This document shows positions 1 to 7,576 of a stretch of 17,861 bases of DNA, in pieces (within the stretch, counting starts at the first letter, position 1; every line of letters starts with the position of its first letter). The DNA lies in NCBI GenBank assembly GCA_040752215.1, contig JBFMEX010000072.1, positions 1-17,861 of the forward strand, read 5' to 3'. This DNA comes from JBFMEX01 sp040752215. Its GTDB lineage: Bacteria; Pseudomonadota; Alphaproteobacteria; Rhizobiales; Hyphomicrobiaceae. The position numbers were made by a program, and so were the translations under genes. The notes beneath the pieces are model-generated. The model searched no databases. It was not told where the DNA came from and worked only from the letters and a program-made list of their open reading frames with translations.

Positions 1-537
1 GACAGCGCGCTCGACTGGACGCTGAGCTTGCAGCCGGTCGCGCGCAGCTTGACGCTGCTGCATCGCCGCGACGAGTTCCGCGGCGCGCCGCACTCGGTGG
101 AGAGGATGCGCAGCCTCGTTGCCGAGGGCAAGATGCGCTTGATGATCGGTCAGATGACGGCGCTGCACGGCGCCGACGGCTGGCTCGACGCGGTCACGGT
201 GAAGACCAAGGACGGGGAGGAGCGGATTCCGGTCACCGCCATGCTGCCGTTCTTCGGCCTCACCATGAAGCTCGGCCCGATCGCCGACTGGGGCCTCAGT
301 CTGCACGAGAACCTCATCCCCGTGGACACCGAGAAGTTCGAGACCAGCGAGAAGGGCATCTTCGCGGTCGGCGACATCAACTGGTATCCGGGCAAGCTGA
401 AGCTGATCCTGTCCGGATTCCACGAGGTAGCCCTGATGGCGCAGGAGGCCCACAAGCTGATCTACCCGAACAAGAAGCTGCTGTTCCAGTACACCACCTC
501 CTCGTCGAGCCTGCAGAAAAAGCTCGGCGTGAAGTGA
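1..537 (+). CDS. Ferredoxin--NADP+ reductase, thioredoxin-reductase-like type (3' part only)
   Basis: The reading frame is open from the first base, so the 5' part lies outside the window; 178 residues are visible. It begins inside the NADPH-binding domain with DSALDWTL, the tail of a GxGxSALDW nucleotide-binding loop. HRRDEFR follows (residues 20-26), a basic pocket expected to contact the NADPH 2'-phosphate. Further on is the second FAD-binding signature, GIFAVGDINWYPGKLKL, then a helix rich in Ala and Glu and the C-terminal FQYTTSSSSLQKKLGV tail. That tail and the lack of a CxxC redox pair in the visible part distinguish homodimeric ferredoxin-NADP reductases (Bacillus YumC and Rhodopseudomonas FNR type) from true thioredoxin reductases. 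The enzyme moves electrons between NADPH and ferredoxin or flavodoxin in the cytoplasm. It faces the lipoprotein gene on the other strand across a hairpin terminator. Family is confident; the physiological partner is not visible. Confidence 0.9.
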   Translation, partial: DSALDWTLSLQPVARSLTLLHRRDEFRGAPHSVERMRSLVAEGKMRLMIGQMTALHGADGWLDAVTVKTKDGEERIPVTAMLPFFGLTMKLGPIADWGLSLHENLIPVDTEKFETSEKGIFAVGDINWYPGKLKLILSGFHEVALMAQEAHKLIYPNKKLLFQYTTSSSSLQKKLGVK

Positions 538-545
538 GGACTGGC

Positions 546-588
546 CGCGCGTGGCGGCCGGCTCCCGGAACGGGAGTCGCCACGCGCG
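546..588. terminator. Nested hairpin between convergent genes, probable bidirectional terminator
   Basis: An 11-bp perfect inverted repeat (CGCGCGTGGCG at 546-556 with CGCCACGCGCG at 578-588) encloses a second 6-bp hairpin (CTCCCG, loop GAA, CGGGAG at 562-576). It lies 8 bases after the reductase stop and 13 bases before the stop of the convergent lipoprotein gene, the expected place for a shared terminator. Neither side carries a good T-run, so Rho-independent termination is an inference from position and stem stability. Confidence 0.6.
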
Positions 589-601
589 ATGCAAGAATCT
601 C

Positions 602-1135
602 TCAGCGGTTGTCCATCGGGTGAGCGGCGATGACGGGATCGTCGGCGTGACGGCGGCTGTCGCTGCCGCCGAAGCCGAACAGGCCTTCGTCCTCCTGGGG
701 CGCGGCACGCGGCGGGCTCGGTGCATAGTCTCCGGCGAGATGGCGCGTCAGGTCCTGCTTGATCTCGGCTGTCTTGCGCTCGCTGCAATACTGCGGCTGG
801 CCGGCGACCGCCTTGGTGACGCCGTTGAAGGCGACGTCGTAGGTGCGCTCGACGCTGCCGAGTTCGCCGACCGGCGTGCCCTGCGCAGCCTCGGCTGCGA
901 GGAAGTTGGACTTCAAGCGCGCGGGATCGAAGTTATAGCCGCACTTGACGGCGCGCGCCGAGACGGTTCCGACTTGGAACGCGCGCGAGGTCGGGTCGTT
1001 CTTGACCTGCGGCGGGGCCGCCTTGGCCGGGGCCGACGAGCCGCCGAACAGCGAGCCCGTCGTCAGGCCGGTCGAGCCCGAGCAGCCCCCGAGCAGCAGC
1101 ATCGCGACCGCCAGCAGCGGCACGATCGACCTCAT
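602..1135 (-). CDS. Small conserved lipoprotein of unknown function
   Basis: The ATG at 1135 is chosen because GGGGGAAG lies about 5 bases upstream and the protein then begins with a compact type II signal peptide: MRS, a hydrophobic stretch, and lipobox LGGC with the acylated Cys at residue 18. An upstream in-frame ATG at 1156 would add seven residues and is less likely. The protein has 177 residues. A Gly/Ser/Pro-rich linker (19-45) leads to a globular core (about 50-137) containing Cys65 and Cys117, which may form a disulfide. The tail is Pro- and Asp-rich. The core includes a CGYNFDPARL segment and a KTAEIKQDLTRHLAGDY helix. It is expected on the periplasmic face of the inner or outer membrane. 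Its function is not recognised. The VWA gene on the same strand ends about 200 bases upstream of this start, so a shared transcript is possible but not shown. Confidence 0.8.
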   Translation of the reverse strand: MRSIVPLLAVAMLLLGGCSGSTGLTTGSLFGGSSAPAKAAPPQVKNDPTSRAFQVGTVSARAVKCGYNFDPARLKSNFLAAEAAQGTPVGELGSVERTYDVAFNGVTKAVAGQPQYCSERKTAEIKQDLTRHLAGDYAPSPPRAAPQEDEGLFGFGGSDSRRHADDPVIAAHPMDNR

Positions 1136-1337
1136 GGCAGCTTCCCCCGTCGTCATCGCTCGTCCCCCGCATGCAAGAATGGCCGGCAACGCCGCGCCGC
1201 GTCAATGGCCCGGCGCGTCACAAGCTGCCGGGCAGCCCGATTCGGGAGCGATTATCGCCGCCTGCCCGACGCCGGAGGAACGGGTTTCTCGTCGATCGCC
1301 ATCGTCGGGATGTGGATAGCCGTGGCCCGCAACGGCC

Positions 1338-2513
1338 CTACCGCATCAGCTCGCGCATCGCGCCATCGAGACCGGCCAGCGTCAGCGGGTACATGCGCCG
1401 GCCCATGATCTGGCGGACGAGCTTAATCGAGGGCGTCCAGGACCATTGCTCCTCGGGGACCGGGTTCAGCCACACGCAATGGGCATAGACGTCGCCGATG
1501 CGCCTGAGCCACGTCGCACCGGCCTCGGCGTTCATGTGCTCGACGCCGCCGCCGACGTGGGTGATCTCGTAGGGGCTCATGGAGGCGTCGCCGACGAAAA
1601 TCACCTTGTAGTCGGCTGGGTATGTGCGGATGAGATCGTGGGTCGCGATCCGGTCGGTCCAGCGGCGGACGTTGTCCTTCCACACGAACTCGTAGAGGCA
1701 GTTGTGGAAGTAGTAGTGCTCGAGGTGCTTGAACTCGCTCCGCGCCGCCGAGAACAGCTCCTCGGCAATCCTGACGTGCCAGTCCATCGAGCCGCCGACG
1801 TCGAGCAGCATCAGCACCTTGACTGCGTTATGCCGCTCGGGTCGCATGCGGATGTCGAGATAGCCCTTGTGCGCGGTGCCGCGGATGGTGTCGTCGAGGT
1901 CCAGCTCCTCGGCGGCACCGGTGCGCGCGAACTTGCGCAGGCGCCGGAGCGCGACCTTGATGTTGCGGGTGCCGATCTCGACGCTGTCGTCGAGGTCCTT
2001 GAACTCGCGCTTGTCCCACACCTTGATCGCGCGCCGGTGGCGGCTCTCGTGCTGACCGATGCGCACGCCGGCTGGGTTGTAGCCGTAGGCGCCGAAGGGT
2101 GACGTGCCGCCGGTGCCGATCCACCTGTTGCCACCCTCGTGGCGGCCTTTCTGCTCGGCGAGGCGCCGCTGCAGCTCCTCCATGATCTTCTCGAACCCGC
2201 CGAGCGCCTCGATCTGGCGCTTCTCCTCCTCGGTCAGGTGCAATTCGGAGACCGCCTTCAGCCACTCGGCGGGAATGCGGGCCTCGGTCGTCTCGCTCAT
2301 CAGCTCGATGCCGCGGAAAACGTGGCCGAACACCTGGTCGAAGCGGTCGAGATGGCGCTCGTCCTTCACCAGGCTGGCGCGCGCGAGATAGTAGAAGTCC
2401 TCGACCAGGCGTCCGGCGAGATCGGCCTCCAGCGCCTCCATCAGCGTCAGGTACTCGCGCAGCGTGACCGGGACTTTCGCAGCCTTGAGCTCATTGAAGA
2501 AGGTGACGAACAT
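1338..2513 (-). CDS. CoxE-like VWA-domain protein, presumed partner of a MoxR ATPase
   Basis: Start is set at ATG 2513 (391 residues, beginning MFVTFFNELK); the open frame extends 25 codons further upstream, but that extension is Arg/Pro-rich with no ribosome-binding site, and the site before 2513 is itself weak. Residues 1-125 are helical. Residues 160-225 are basic and include a WDKREFKDLDDS segment. The C-terminal part is a von Willebrand A domain with a metal-binding loop DVGGSMD at 238-244, a variant of the usual DxSxS in which the middle Ser is Gly. I recall this variant as normal for the COG3825-type family, so it need not mean loss of metal binding. GDASMSP at 308-314 is a later conserved loop. 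Such proteins act with MoxR AAA+ ATPases in the assembly or metal insertion of other complexes. The MoxR gene of this window is about 8.4 kb away on the same strand. Confidence 0.85.
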   Translation of the reverse strand: MFVTFFNELKAAKVPVTLREYLTLMEALEADLAGRLVEDFYYLARASLVKDERHLDRFDQVFGHVFRGIELMSETTEARIPAEWLKAVSELHLTEEEKRQIEALGGFEKIMEELQRRLAEQKGRHEGGNRWIGTGGTSPFGAYGYNPAGVRIGQHESRHRRAIKVWDKREFKDLDDSVEIGTRNIKVALRRLRKFARTGAAEELDLDDTIRGTAHKGYLDIRMRPERHNAVKVLMLLDVGGSMDWHVRIAEELFSAARSEFKHLEHYYFHNCLYEFVWKDNVRRWTDRIATHDLIRTYPADYKVIFVGDASMSPYEITHVGGGVEHMNAEAGATWLRRIGDVYAHCVWLNPVPEEQWSWTPSIKLVRQIMGRRMYPLTLAGLDGAMRELMR

Positions 2514-2586
2514 GGATGGCGGCCTGTCCCGAGAAACGCGCCTCCGTCGGCCGAGCGCTGGGCAAGCATAGCGGGCGCGCGGAGGC

Positions 2587-2622
2587 AAAAAAAGAGCGGC
2601 CGCCCACGAGGGGCAGCCGCTC
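2587..2622 (-). terminator. Intrinsic terminator of the first porin gene
   Basis: Read on the minus strand, 21 bases after the porin stop, GAGCGGC pairs with GCCGCTC, with further pairing of TGCCC to GGGCG, and seven T residues follow immediately. This is a textbook Rho-independent terminator. It lies between the porin and VWA genes, so the VWA gene probably needs its own promoter. Confidence 0.9.
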
Positions 2623-2643
2623 CGGACGCGATGGTCTTGGCGC

Positions 2644-3987
2644 TCAGAAGTTGATGAGCGCGCCGAAGCCGACGAAGTGCGCCTCGTCGACCGAGATCTT
2701 CGTGCCGGTAACGCTGTTGCCCGAAATCTCGCCCGAGTGGTTGCGGTACTTGAGCCAGATCGACATGGCGGCGGAGTCGATCTCCTGCACCACGCCGAGG
2801 CCCCAACGCTCGAGCTCGGAGTCCGAGGTCAGGTTGGTGCCGACTGCGAAGCCGTTGGCGAGGTCGTTGAGATCGCCGTCGTACATGTCGTTGTGCTGGC
2901 CGTACTCGCCGTAGAGGACAGTATGGCCGAGCGGGGTCCAGCGCTGGCGCAGGCCCGCCTTCACGTACCAGTGGTTGCCTTCCGGCACCGGGCCGGACGA
3001 GAGGCCGTCGGTCGAGACGATCCGGTTGGCGCTATTGTAGTTGAACTCCTCGCCGTAAGCGCCATACACGAACAGGCCGGTCGGCAGGTGTTGCAGGTAG
3101 GCGCCGACCTGGACGTAGCCGCTGTCCTTGCCGCCAAAGGCGTTCGCCCCCTCGGTCTGCTCGGAGTAGGCGGCGGCGACGGCGAGCTTGAAGCCGCCGA
3201 ATTCACCAGCGTAGCGGGCCGCGACATCCCAGAAGTCGTCCTCGCCCCACGAGGCCGAGGCCGAGAAGCCGGCGAAAGTGGGGGTGTCATAGCGAACGGC
3301 GTTGAGCGGCACGCCGTTGCAGTCGGCGCCGATGCCGGCGTCGATGTGCTGGCAGAGCGCGAGGCTGCCGCCCCACGTCAACTCGCGCGTTCCGGTGAAG
3401 TCGGTCAGGCGCTGTCCGGCGTTGCGCAGGATGAAGCCGGCGCCGTCGAACAGCACCCAGTTCGCCGGCACCAGCGAGCCCGAGCCGTCGACCAGTATCG
3501 CGGTGTTGTCGGAAGCCTGCGAGAGCTGGCCGACCGAGAGCTTGCCGAGCTGATCGGAGCGGATGAACCAGTACGACTGCAGCAGGCCGACGCGTGGGTT
3601 TCCGTCGTCGTTGTCCTGGTCGAGCGCGGTGGTCTCGGCGCTGTTGGCCTCGACGTGCAGCACGTAGCCCGCGGTCCAGCCCGGCGCGAAGCGCGCCTCG
3701 CCGTTGAATTTGAAGTGGCTGGCCAGCGTCGAGCCGACGCCGTGGACGTAGGTGTTGCTCTCGACCCCGTCGTCCCAGAACGTGACCTGCTCGGCGACCC
3801 AGCCAGAGATGGTCAGCGAGACCTTGCGATTGCCTTTGCGGACGGTGGTAGCCTCGAGCTCGGCGATGCGCTCCTCGAGATCGGCGCAACAATTGCCGCC
3901 GAGATCGGCGGCGATGGATGGGCCCGCCCCGAGGGCCGACGCCACAAACACGACCGCTGCCGCGGTCGAGATTTGAAACCAAATCAT
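2644..3987 (-). CDS. Outer-membrane porin, paralogue A
   Basis: This 447-residue protein belongs to the alphaproteobacterial porin group (Porin_2-like) that opens with a short coiled coil. After a 26-residue signal peptide comes ADLGGNCCADLEERIAELEA, a predicted periplasmic trimerisation or peptidoglycan-proximal helix. KGNRKVSLTISGW then starts the beta barrel. LVDGSGSLVPANW lies in the mid-barrel constriction region, and the protein ends in ALINF, the aromatic C-terminal signal read by the BAM complex. It should form a diffusion channel for small hydrophilic solutes. ATG 3987 is the only plausible start because a stop codon lies two codons upstream; the ribosome-binding site (GTGGGG) is mediocre. 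The signal peptide starts MIWFQIST and has no Lys or Arg, unlike its two paralogues. It is the last of three tandem copies in transcription order and has its own terminator. Substrate preference cannot be told from sequence. Confidence 0.88.
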   Translation of the reverse strand: MIWFQISTAAAVVFVASALGAGPSIAADLGGNCCADLEERIAELEATTVRKGNRKVSLTISGWVAEQVTFWDDGVESNTYVHGVGSTLASHFKFNGEARFAPGWTAGYVLHVEANSAETTALDQDNDDGNPRVGLLQSYWFIRSDQLGKLSVGQLSQASDNTAILVDGSGSLVPANWVLFDGAGFILRNAGQRLTDFTGTRELTWGGSLALCQHIDAGIGADCNGVPLNAVRYDTPTFAGFSASASWGEDDFWDVAARYAGEFGGFKLAVAAAYSEQTEGANAFGGKDSGYVQVGAYLQHLPTGLFVYGAYGEEFNYNSANRIVSTDGLSSGPVPEGNHWYVKAGLRQRWTPLGHTVLYGEYGQHNDMYDGDLNDLANGFAVGTNLTSDSELERWGLGVVQEIDSAAMSIWLKYRNHSGEISGNSVTGTKISVDEAHFVGFGALINF

Positions 3988-4210
3988 AAGCTACCCCACT
4001 GAACTACGACACGTCCTACCCGACGCACTGACGCAGCACTGGGAGATGGTGAGCCACGGATCGATCCCCCGGGTCAACGCACCGACGACTTGACGCGGCT
4101 CTCACCTGTGAGTCTGTGGCGGGCCCGCGCCTGTGAATTCAGTGGATAAGACCCATTGTCTCGGATGCGCGTTGCTCCATTGCAGCGCCGCGAGGGGGAT
4201 CGGCGGTCCG

Positions 4211-4245
4211 AAAAAAGAAAAGGCCGCCCGTTTCCGAGCGGCCTT
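4211..4245 (-). terminator. Intrinsic terminator of the second porin gene
   Basis: On the minus strand, AAGGCCGC and GCGGCCTT form an 8-bp perfect stem with a 10-base loop, followed by TTCTTTTTT. It starts about 30 bases after the stop codon of porin B and separates that gene from porin A, so the two are probably transcribed independently. Confidence 0.88.
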
Positions 4246-4274
4246 CCGAGGGAGTGATCAGCTCAGCGGTCCGA

Positions 4275-5588
4275 TCAGAAGTTGATCAGCGCGCCGGCCT
4301 TGATGACGTGGAAGTCGTCCAGATCGGTCTTCGCACCATCGATGGTGAACTCGCCATCGCTGTTGCGATAGGTCAGCCACAGCGACATGGCGGCCGCATC
4401 GACCTCCTGAACCACGCCGAGACCCCAGATCCTCGCCTCGGAGCTCGCGCTGAAAGTGGCAGCGTTGGCAGCGAGCAGGGCCGGCGACAGCATGTCGTCG
4501 TAGTTGCCGTACTCGCCGTAGAGCACCGTGTGACCGAGCGGGGTGAACTTGCGACGCAGACCGCCCTTCAGGTAGAAGTGGTCGGTGTCGCCCTGCTCGA
4601 GGAACCCGAGCGAGGTGTTGAGGGTGGTGTTGTTGTTGTTCTCGTGGCCATAGGCACCGTAGAAGAACAAGCCTGTCGGCACGTGCATCGCGAAGGCGCC
4701 GATCTGGAAGTAGTCGGAGTCGCGATGCAGCGCGCCGATGCCGATGTTGCGCTGGGCGAAGATGCCCTCGTCACCCTGGTGCGAGTAGGCGGCGGCGATG
4801 GCGATCTTGATGCCGGCGTGCTCACCCGAGTAGCGCGCCGCGACGTCCCAGAAGTCGTCCTCGCCCCAGGTGGCCGAGGCCGAGAACCCGGCGAAGGTCG
4901 GGGTGTCGTAGCGCACCGAGTTGAGCGGCAGGCCGTTGCAGTCCGCCGCGATGCCGGCCGAGACGTGTCCGCAGAAATGGACGTCGGCCCAGGCAAAACC
5001 GGTCAGAGCCCCATTGGAGCGCAGCAGGAACGACGTGCCCTCGATGATCAGCCAGTTGGCCGGAACCAGCGAGCCGGAGCCGTCGACCAGGATCGCGGTG
5101 TTGTCCGAGGCGTGCGACAGCTGTCCGACGGACACCTTGCCGAGCCGCTCGGAGTTCACGAACCAGTACGACTGCAGCAGGCTGACGGAGCCGAACGGGC
5201 TGGCGTCGTCCGCGTTCTGGTTGACGAAGAACGGATCGGCCGTCGTCGTCTCCACGTGCATGACGTAGCCGGCGGTCCAGCCGGGCGTGATGGTCGCCTG
5301 GCCGGTCAGCTTGAAGTGGCTCGACAGCGTGGCACCGATGCCGGTGACGTAGGCATTGCGCTCGACACCGTCGTCCCAGAACAGGACCTGCTCAGCGACC
5401 CAGCCGGAGATCGTCAGGGACACCTTGCGGTTGCCCTTGCGGGCGGTGGTGGCTTCCAGCTCGGCGATGCGCTCCTCGAGGTCTGCACAGCAGTTGCCCC
5501 CGAGATCCGCAGCGTTCGCGCTGGTGGCCGTCAGTCCGCCCGCGAGCAGACCGGCCGCCGCCAAAGCGTACAGGCTCCTTCTCTTCAT
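4275..5588 (-). CDS. Outer-membrane porin, paralogue B
   Basis: The start is ATG 5588, giving 437 residues; GGGAGAA lies about 6 bases upstream, and the longer open frame adds ten residues without such a site. A conventional 26-residue signal peptide (MKRRSLYALA..., ending SANA) precedes the same NCCADLEERIAELEA coiled coil as its paralogues, the KGNRKVSLTISGW barrel start, LVDGSGSLVPANW at about 167-179, and the C-terminal ALINF. Cys33-Cys34 lie in the coiled-coil head, and Cys206 and Cys217 form a CX10C pair in a predicted loop that is kept in all three copies. The copies differ most in stretches that look like surface loops, e.g. the segment after residue 235. As an outer-membrane diffusion channel it is probably trimeric. 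Its own terminator follows and about 350 bases of non-coding DNA precede it, so it likely has its own promoter and can be controlled separately from A and C. Confidence 0.9.
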   Translation of the reverse strand: MKRRSLYALAAAGLLAGGLTATSANAADLGGNCCADLEERIAELEATTARKGNRKVSLTISGWVAEQVLFWDDGVERNAYVTGIGATLSSHFKLTGQATITPGWTAGYVMHVETTTADPFFVNQNADDASPFGSVSLLQSYWFVNSERLGKVSVGQLSHASDNTAILVDGSGSLVPANWLIIEGTSFLLRSNGALTGFAWADVHFCGHVSAGIAADCNGLPLNSVRYDTPTFAGFSASATWGEDDFWDVAARYSGEHAGIKIAIAAAYSHQGDEGIFAQRNIGIGALHRDSDYFQIGAFAMHVPTGLFFYGAYGHENNNNTTLNTSLGFLEQGDTDHFYLKGGLRRKFTPLGHTVLYGEYGNYDDMLSPALLAANAATFSASSEARIWGLGVVQEVDAAAMSLWLTYRNSDGEFTIDGAKTDLDDFHVIKAGALINF

Positions 5589-5943
5589 TTTTGGTTCTCC
5601 CAATCTGCGTTGGATCAAGACGGCGTAAACCGGACTAAACGCGAGACTGGAAGCGCCTTCTTACGCGGCGCCAAATCCCTCCTAGAGCCGCTTGCGGCGG
5701 AGATTCAGTGATTCTCGGTTGCGGAACAATTACGCAGATGCGAACGGACGCGGGCACGTGTGATGTGTGGCCGCAGGGCAACGGACGCGGTGTCGGCATT
5801 TGCTCGTCAAATAGCGATCAACGCTCTGATATTATTGAGAAATGAGCGGATCTGCCACAGCCGGGGCTTCCCATTGCCTATTGCGTAATGGCGGACCCGG
5901 AACAGTGGGAAATTCGTTGGAATTCGTGGACTCGATGATGCCG
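5589..5943. other. Non-coding stretch upstream of porin B
   Basis: This stretch holds the leader and presumably the promoter of porin B on the minus strand, and the downstream flank of porin C. I found no convincing -35/-10 pair. The segment 5808-5850 is distinctly more AT-rich than its surroundings (it includes GATATTATTGAG) and is a possible promoter or regulator-binding region. The small open frames crossing it lack ribosome-binding sites and have composition typical of chance frames. Confidence 0.5.
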
Positions 5944-5976
5944 AAACGCAGAGGAGCCGCCCCGAAGGGCGGCTCC
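5944..5976 (-). terminator. Terminator hairpin of the third porin gene, UUCG tetraloop
   Basis: On the minus strand, GGAGCCGCCC, loop TTCG and GGGCGGCTCC form a perfect 10-bp stem closed by the very stable C(UUCG)G tetraloop, 30 bases after the porin C stop. The tail is only TCTGCGTTT, so it is a weaker release site than those of porins A and B, although the hairpin is more stable. Confidence 0.75.
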
Positions 5977-6005
5977 GCGCAGATGAGTCAAACCGGCTCT
6001 TCGGC

Positions 6006-7304
6006 TCAGAAGCTGATGAGCGCGCCGGCCTTGACGATGTGCAGGTCGTCCATGTTCGGGTTGACGACGCCGACGCCCGAGTAGTCACCCTCGAGGTTGC
6101 GATAGGCCAGCCAGAACGACATGGCGGCGGCATCGACCTCCTGCACCACGCCGACGCCCCACTGGTTCAGCTCGCTGCCGGTCACGCCGGCGGCGGCCAT
6201 ACCGGGCGTGAACAGGTCGTTGTTCTGCGAGTACTCGCCGTAGAGAACCGTGTGGCCGAGCGGGCTCCAGCGCTGGCGGATGCCGGCCTTGACGTACCAC
6301 TTCTCGCCGTCGGTCAGGTTGGCCTGGACCACAGGGTTCTGGTAGGTCGAGTCGTCGAACTCGGCGCCATAAGCGCCGTAGACGAACAAGCCGGTCGGCA
6401 CGTGCTGAATGTAGAGGCCGGCTTGGATGTAGGCCGAGTCGCGACGCACGAGGCTGGCATCGACGCCGAGCCCCAGCTGGCCGAGCAAGACTTTCTCTTC
6501 GGACGTCTCGTGGTAGGCGACGGCAGCGGCGAGCTTGAAGCCGCCGAACTCACCCGCGTAGCGGGCCGCCACGTCCCAGAAGTCGTCCTCGCCCCAGCTC
6601 GCCGACAGCGAGAACCCGGCGAAGGTCGGCGTGTCGTAGCGAACGGCGTTGTTGGGATAGCCGTTGCAGTCACCCGCGAAGCCGGCGCTGATCGCCTTGC
6701 AGTAGGCGAGGTTCGCCCAGGCGCCGGCGAGACCGCCGTTGTTCGGTGTGAACGACAGGCCGTCGAAGTGGACCCAGTTGGCAGGAACCAGCGAGCCCGA
6801 CCCGTCGACCAGGATCGCGGTGTTGTCGGAGGCGTGCGACAGCTGGCCGACCGAGAGCTTGCCGAGCTGCTCGCTCTTGACGAACCAGTACGACTGCAGC
6901 AGCGCGATCGCGTTGCCGGCGTCGTCGTTGTTGCGGTTGATGTCGGACGAATCGGCCGCATTGGCCTCGACATGGAGCACGTAGCCGGCCGACCAGCCGG
7001 GCGTGATCTTGGCCTCGCCGGTGAACTTGAAGTGGCTCGCGAGGGTCTTGCCAATGCCGGTCACGTAGACGTTGCTCTCGTGGCCGTCGTCCCAATAGGT
7101 CACCTGCTCGGCGACCCAGCCGGAAATGGTGAGAGAGACCTTGCGATTGCCCTTGCGGGCAGTGGTGGCCTCGAGCTCGGCGATGCGCTCCTCGAGATCG
7201 GCGCAGCAGTTGCCCCCCAGGTCCGCCGCGCTCGCACTCGTCGCCATCAGACCGCCCGAGAGCAGGCCGGCCGCCACGAGGGCGCTTAGTCTGTTCTTGT
7301 TCAT
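6006..7304 (-). CDS. Outer-membrane porin, paralogue C
   Basis: This is the first of the three porins in transcription order, with 432 residues. ATG 7304 is preceded by CGGGAG at 8 bases. The 26-residue signal peptide starts MNKNRLSALV and ends SASA. The mature protein carries the same NCCADLEERIAELEA head, KGNRKVSLTISGW barrel start, GSGSLVPANW constriction-region segment, a CX10C pair (CKAISAGFAGDC) and C-terminal ALISF. Together with B it looks like the less diverged form, while A has a different signal peptide. The barrel is expected to sit in the outer membrane as a non-specific or weakly selective channel. A 272-base non-coding leader region with a possible promoter around 7466-7495 lies upstream. 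The three copies use different terminators, so the duplication is not recent enough to have preserved the 3' flanks. Confidence 0.9.
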   Translation of the reverse strand: MNKNRLSALVAAGLLSGGLMATSASAADLGGNCCADLEERIAELEATTARKGNRKVSLTISGWVAEQVTYWDDGHESNVYVTGIGKTLASHFKFTGEAKITPGWSAGYVLHVEANAADSSDINRNNDDAGNAIALLQSYWFVKSEQLGKLSVGQLSHASDNTAILVDGSGSLVPANWVHFDGLSFTPNNGGLAGAWANLAYCKAISAGFAGDCNGYPNNAVRYDTPTFAGFSLSASWGEDDFWDVAARYAGEFGGFKLAAAVAYHETSEEKVLLGQLGLGVDASLVRRDSAYIQAGLYIQHVPTGLFVYGAYGAEFDDSTYQNPVVQANLTDGEKWYVKAGIRQRWSPLGHTVLYGEYSQNNDLFTPGMAAAGVTGSELNQWGVGVVQEVDAAAMSFWLAYRNLEGDYSGVGVVNPNMDDLHIVKAGALISF

Positions 7305-7545
7305 TGATTAACTCCCGTCAACTCGACTTGAACGCGGCCGCCGCTCGCGTGGCGCCCTCGACAAAGCTCAGCGGAGACCGGGTGCCCACCGGGCCGCCGC
7401 TACGAGGCAGATACTAGGCGCGATGGGTGAGCTCGGAAAATGACCCACGTAGTACAAGATCGGCGATTCTCGCTGGCGTGTTGCCAGTTTGTCACGTTTT
7501 CTGATTCGACCTAGCGTTCTGACATGCAAGGAGAATCTGGCGGCG

Positions 7546-7574
7546 GTCGCGTGGCCCGAGGGGCCGCGGGCGAC
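7546..7574 (-). terminator. Possible terminator hairpin after the 139-residue membrane protein gene
   Basis: An 8-bp stem with one wobble pair (7550-7557 with 7561-7568, 3-base loop) is extended by an outer GTCG/CGAC pairing. It starts 3 bases after the stop codon of the minus-strand gene. There is no T-run, so this is only a candidate terminator or 3'-end stabiliser. Confidence 0.35.
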
Positions 7575-7576
7575 TT

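Larger units (their letters stand above)
2644..7304 (-). repeat. Three tandem direct copies of a porin gene
   Basis: The coding regions at 2644-3987, 4275-5588 and 6006-7304 are homologous along their whole length and in the same orientation. Near-identical DNA blocks recur, for example those encoding the coiled-coil head and the GSGSLVPANW region, while intergenic DNA and terminators are unrelated. Such an array is a substrate for gene conversion or unequal recombination. Confidence 0.85.

Noticed and set aside
551..1408. 285-codon plus-strand open frame opposite the lipoprotein gene
   Set aside because: It is Arg-rich with no domain, while the opposite strand encodes a clear lipobox protein.
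2677..4002. Long plus-strand open frame (441 codons) opposite porin A, with similar ones at 4254-5711 and 6039-7289
   Set aside because: They are antisense to clear porin genes, are Val/Ala/Gly/Arg-rich, and arise in all three copies because GC-rich codon use leaves the opposite frame without stops. No signal, motif or ribosome-binding site supports them.
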